NCBI GenBank assembly: GCA_020832725.1
Contig: JAFIEC010000245.1
Location: 1 to 7,079, forward strand
DNA: 7,079 nucleotides
Reading direction: 5' to 3'
Origin: Paracoccaceae bacterium
GTDB lineage: Bacteria > Pseudomonadota > Alphaproteobacteria > Rhodobacterales > Rhodobacteraceae
Position numbers and translations under genes: made by a program. Shown here one piece after another: positions 6,213 through 7,079 of the stretch; the first letter of the stretch is position 1; each line of letters begins with the position of its first letter. The notes under the pieces were generated by a model. That model had not been told where the DNA came from, ran no database searches, and saw only the letters and a list, made by a program, of their open reading frames with translations.

Positions 6213-7079
6213 CAGGCAGGGCGCATCCGTGCCTCGATGGGCCAGCGTGGGGTGGGGCCGGTACGCGGGGCATGGCCCAGACGGCCCAGCATCTGCACGG
6301 TGCCGCCATCGGGCGCGAACATCTCGTGCACCTCTGCGTGCAGCGCTGCGACCTCGGGATATTCCTGCAGGATCTGGGAGACCGGATGCAGCGCAAGCCC
6401 CGCCTGTGTCGTCGTCAGGTTGAGGCGCATCCACCGTCGCCCTGCGGCGATCTGGGTCGCACGGCTGTTGTCCGGGGTCGTGACGATCACCCAGGCGGGC
6501 GTTGCATCCAGCAGGCTGTGCCAGCTGGAGAGCATGCCTCGAAAGGCCGGCGAGGCGGGATCCATCATCGCCGCCCGAGAGGCCATGCCCAGCGCGCGCA
6601 TCGCCTCCATCGCGACGCCCTCCACCGGGATGCCGTCGGGCGCGGCCTCGATGGCGCGGCGGCCGACACGCACCAGATCGACGCTCTCGGCAAAGGTGCG
6701 CGGTGTCGTTACCTCGATGTCGAAGCCCTCGACCACCATCTCGCGCAGGCGGGCAACCCGGGGGCCCTCGCGGACCACCTCGGCCAGCGGCAGCAGGGCT
6801 GCGGCCTCCTGCGCGGTCACGGCCCGCGCCTCATAGGGCACCTTGGCCGAACGGCGCAGGGGCAGTGCCGCAAACAGCGGATCGCGCGTGGCCCCGCCCG
6901 GCACCAGCCGGGCCTCGGCCACCGGTGCGCCCGGCCCCTCTCCCCGGGGAAAGAGATCAAGCACCACCCCGTGACCCGTCGCAGAGGCACCGATCACCAT
7001 CGCCTCCAGAAAGCAGCCCATGGAGATGGTCAGTTGCCGCGCAAAGGGGTCGGTCATGGGCAGATCGCGCCCCGGATCG
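6212..7079 (-). CDS. Nitroreductase-fold flavoprotein, Acg-like FMN-binding oxidoreductase, 5'-partial
   Basis: The stop is at 6212-6214. The frame stays open through the right edge of the window, giving 288 visible codons. The first ATG (7057) is not the likely true start, because the seven codons before it read DPGRDLP and continue into MTDPFARQLTISMG. Together these make the Acg-family motif of the form DxxRxLPxTDPxxRQLxIxxG, which is internal in relatives. Numbered from that Met, further family signs are DPLFAALPLRRSAKVPYEAR (59-78, flavin-contacting RRS segment in the nitroreductase fold), ESVDLVRVGRRAI (124-136), DGIPVEG (141-147), PAWVIVTTPDNSRATQIAAGRRWMRLNLTTTQAGLALHPVSQ (187-228) and VQMLGRLGHAP (254-264). 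Relatives include Mycobacterium Acg (Rv2032). These bind FMN and reduce or sequester flavin, but their physiological substrates are poorly known. The N-terminal FMN-binding part, commonly containing SSHNTQPW, and any Tat signal lie outside the window. The downstream MarR-type gene suggests ligand-controlled expression. Confident on fold, moderate on subfamily. Confidence 0.88.
   Translation of the reverse strand, partial: DPGRDLPMTDPFARQLTISMGCFLEAMVIGASATGHGVVLDLFPRGEGPGAPVAEARLVPGGATRDPLFAALPLRRSAKVPYEARAVTAQEAAALLPLAEVVREGPRVARLREMVVEGFDIEVTTPRTFAESVDLVRVGRRAIEAAPDGIPVEGVAMEAMRALGMASRAAMMDPASPAFRGMLSSWHSLLDATPAWVIVTTPDNSRATQIAAGRRWMRLNLTTTQAGLALHPVSQILQEYPEVAALHAEVHEMFAPDGGTVQMLGRLGHAPRTGPTPRWPIEARMRPA

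Noticed and set aside
6148..6396. N-terminal extension of the MarR gene to the ATG at 6396
   Set aside because: It would overlap the oxidoreductase gene by about 185 bases and add a Cys/Arg/Pro-rich segment unlike MarR proteins.
4867..6423. Plus-strand open frame of 518 codons across the malQ 3' end and the opposite genes
   Set aside because: It crosses three real genes in non-coding frames, has a Trp/Arg/Pro-rich composition and no motif. It is a GC shadow.

Overview
The window is very GC-rich (roughly 70%, strongly GC-biased at third codon positions) and almost entirely coding. The protein sequences and gene style (long overlapping antisense frames, ATGA-linked genes, no AT-rich promoters) suggest an alphaproteobacterium, most likely of the Rhodobacteraceae (Rhodobacter/Paracoccus type). 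That assignment is an inference from sequence style, not from a database search.

Positions 1-5624 (+ strand) carry the 3' part of a glycogen operon: the tail of glgC (ADP-glucose pyrophosphorylase), then complete glgA (glycogen synthase), glgX (debranching enzyme) and malQ (4-alpha-glucanotransferase). Every junction is a 4-base ATGA overlap, and all three share the heptamer GGCATGA, so the genes are almost certainly one transcript with coupled translation. Together they make ADP-glucose, polymerise it into alpha-1,4-glucan, remove branches from degraded glycogen, and recycle the released malto-oligosaccharides. Branching enzyme (glgB), phosphorylase (glgP) and pgm are not in the window. Because the operon ends at malQ, they must lie upstream of glgC or elsewhere.

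Positions 5641-7079 (- strand) carry a second, convergent unit: a nitroreductase-fold flavoprotein of the Acg type, whose 5' end runs off the right edge of the window, followed 64 bases downstream by a MarR-family winged-helix regulator. The two are probably co-transcribed, with the regulator likely controlling the oxidoreductase gene and itself. Only 16 bases separate the malQ stop from the marR-type stop, and a weak inverted repeat spans this gap.

I see no mobile element, RNA gene, CRISPR array, long repeat or clear foreign segment, and no gene-free stretch over 300 bases. This is mainly ordinary metabolic sequence. The points worth a second look are the coupled glgX-malQ tail of the operon, the apparent absence of a ribosome binding site for glgX, the uncertain start of the MarR gene, and the truncated Acg-type gene at the edge. 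I found no convincing undescribed system.
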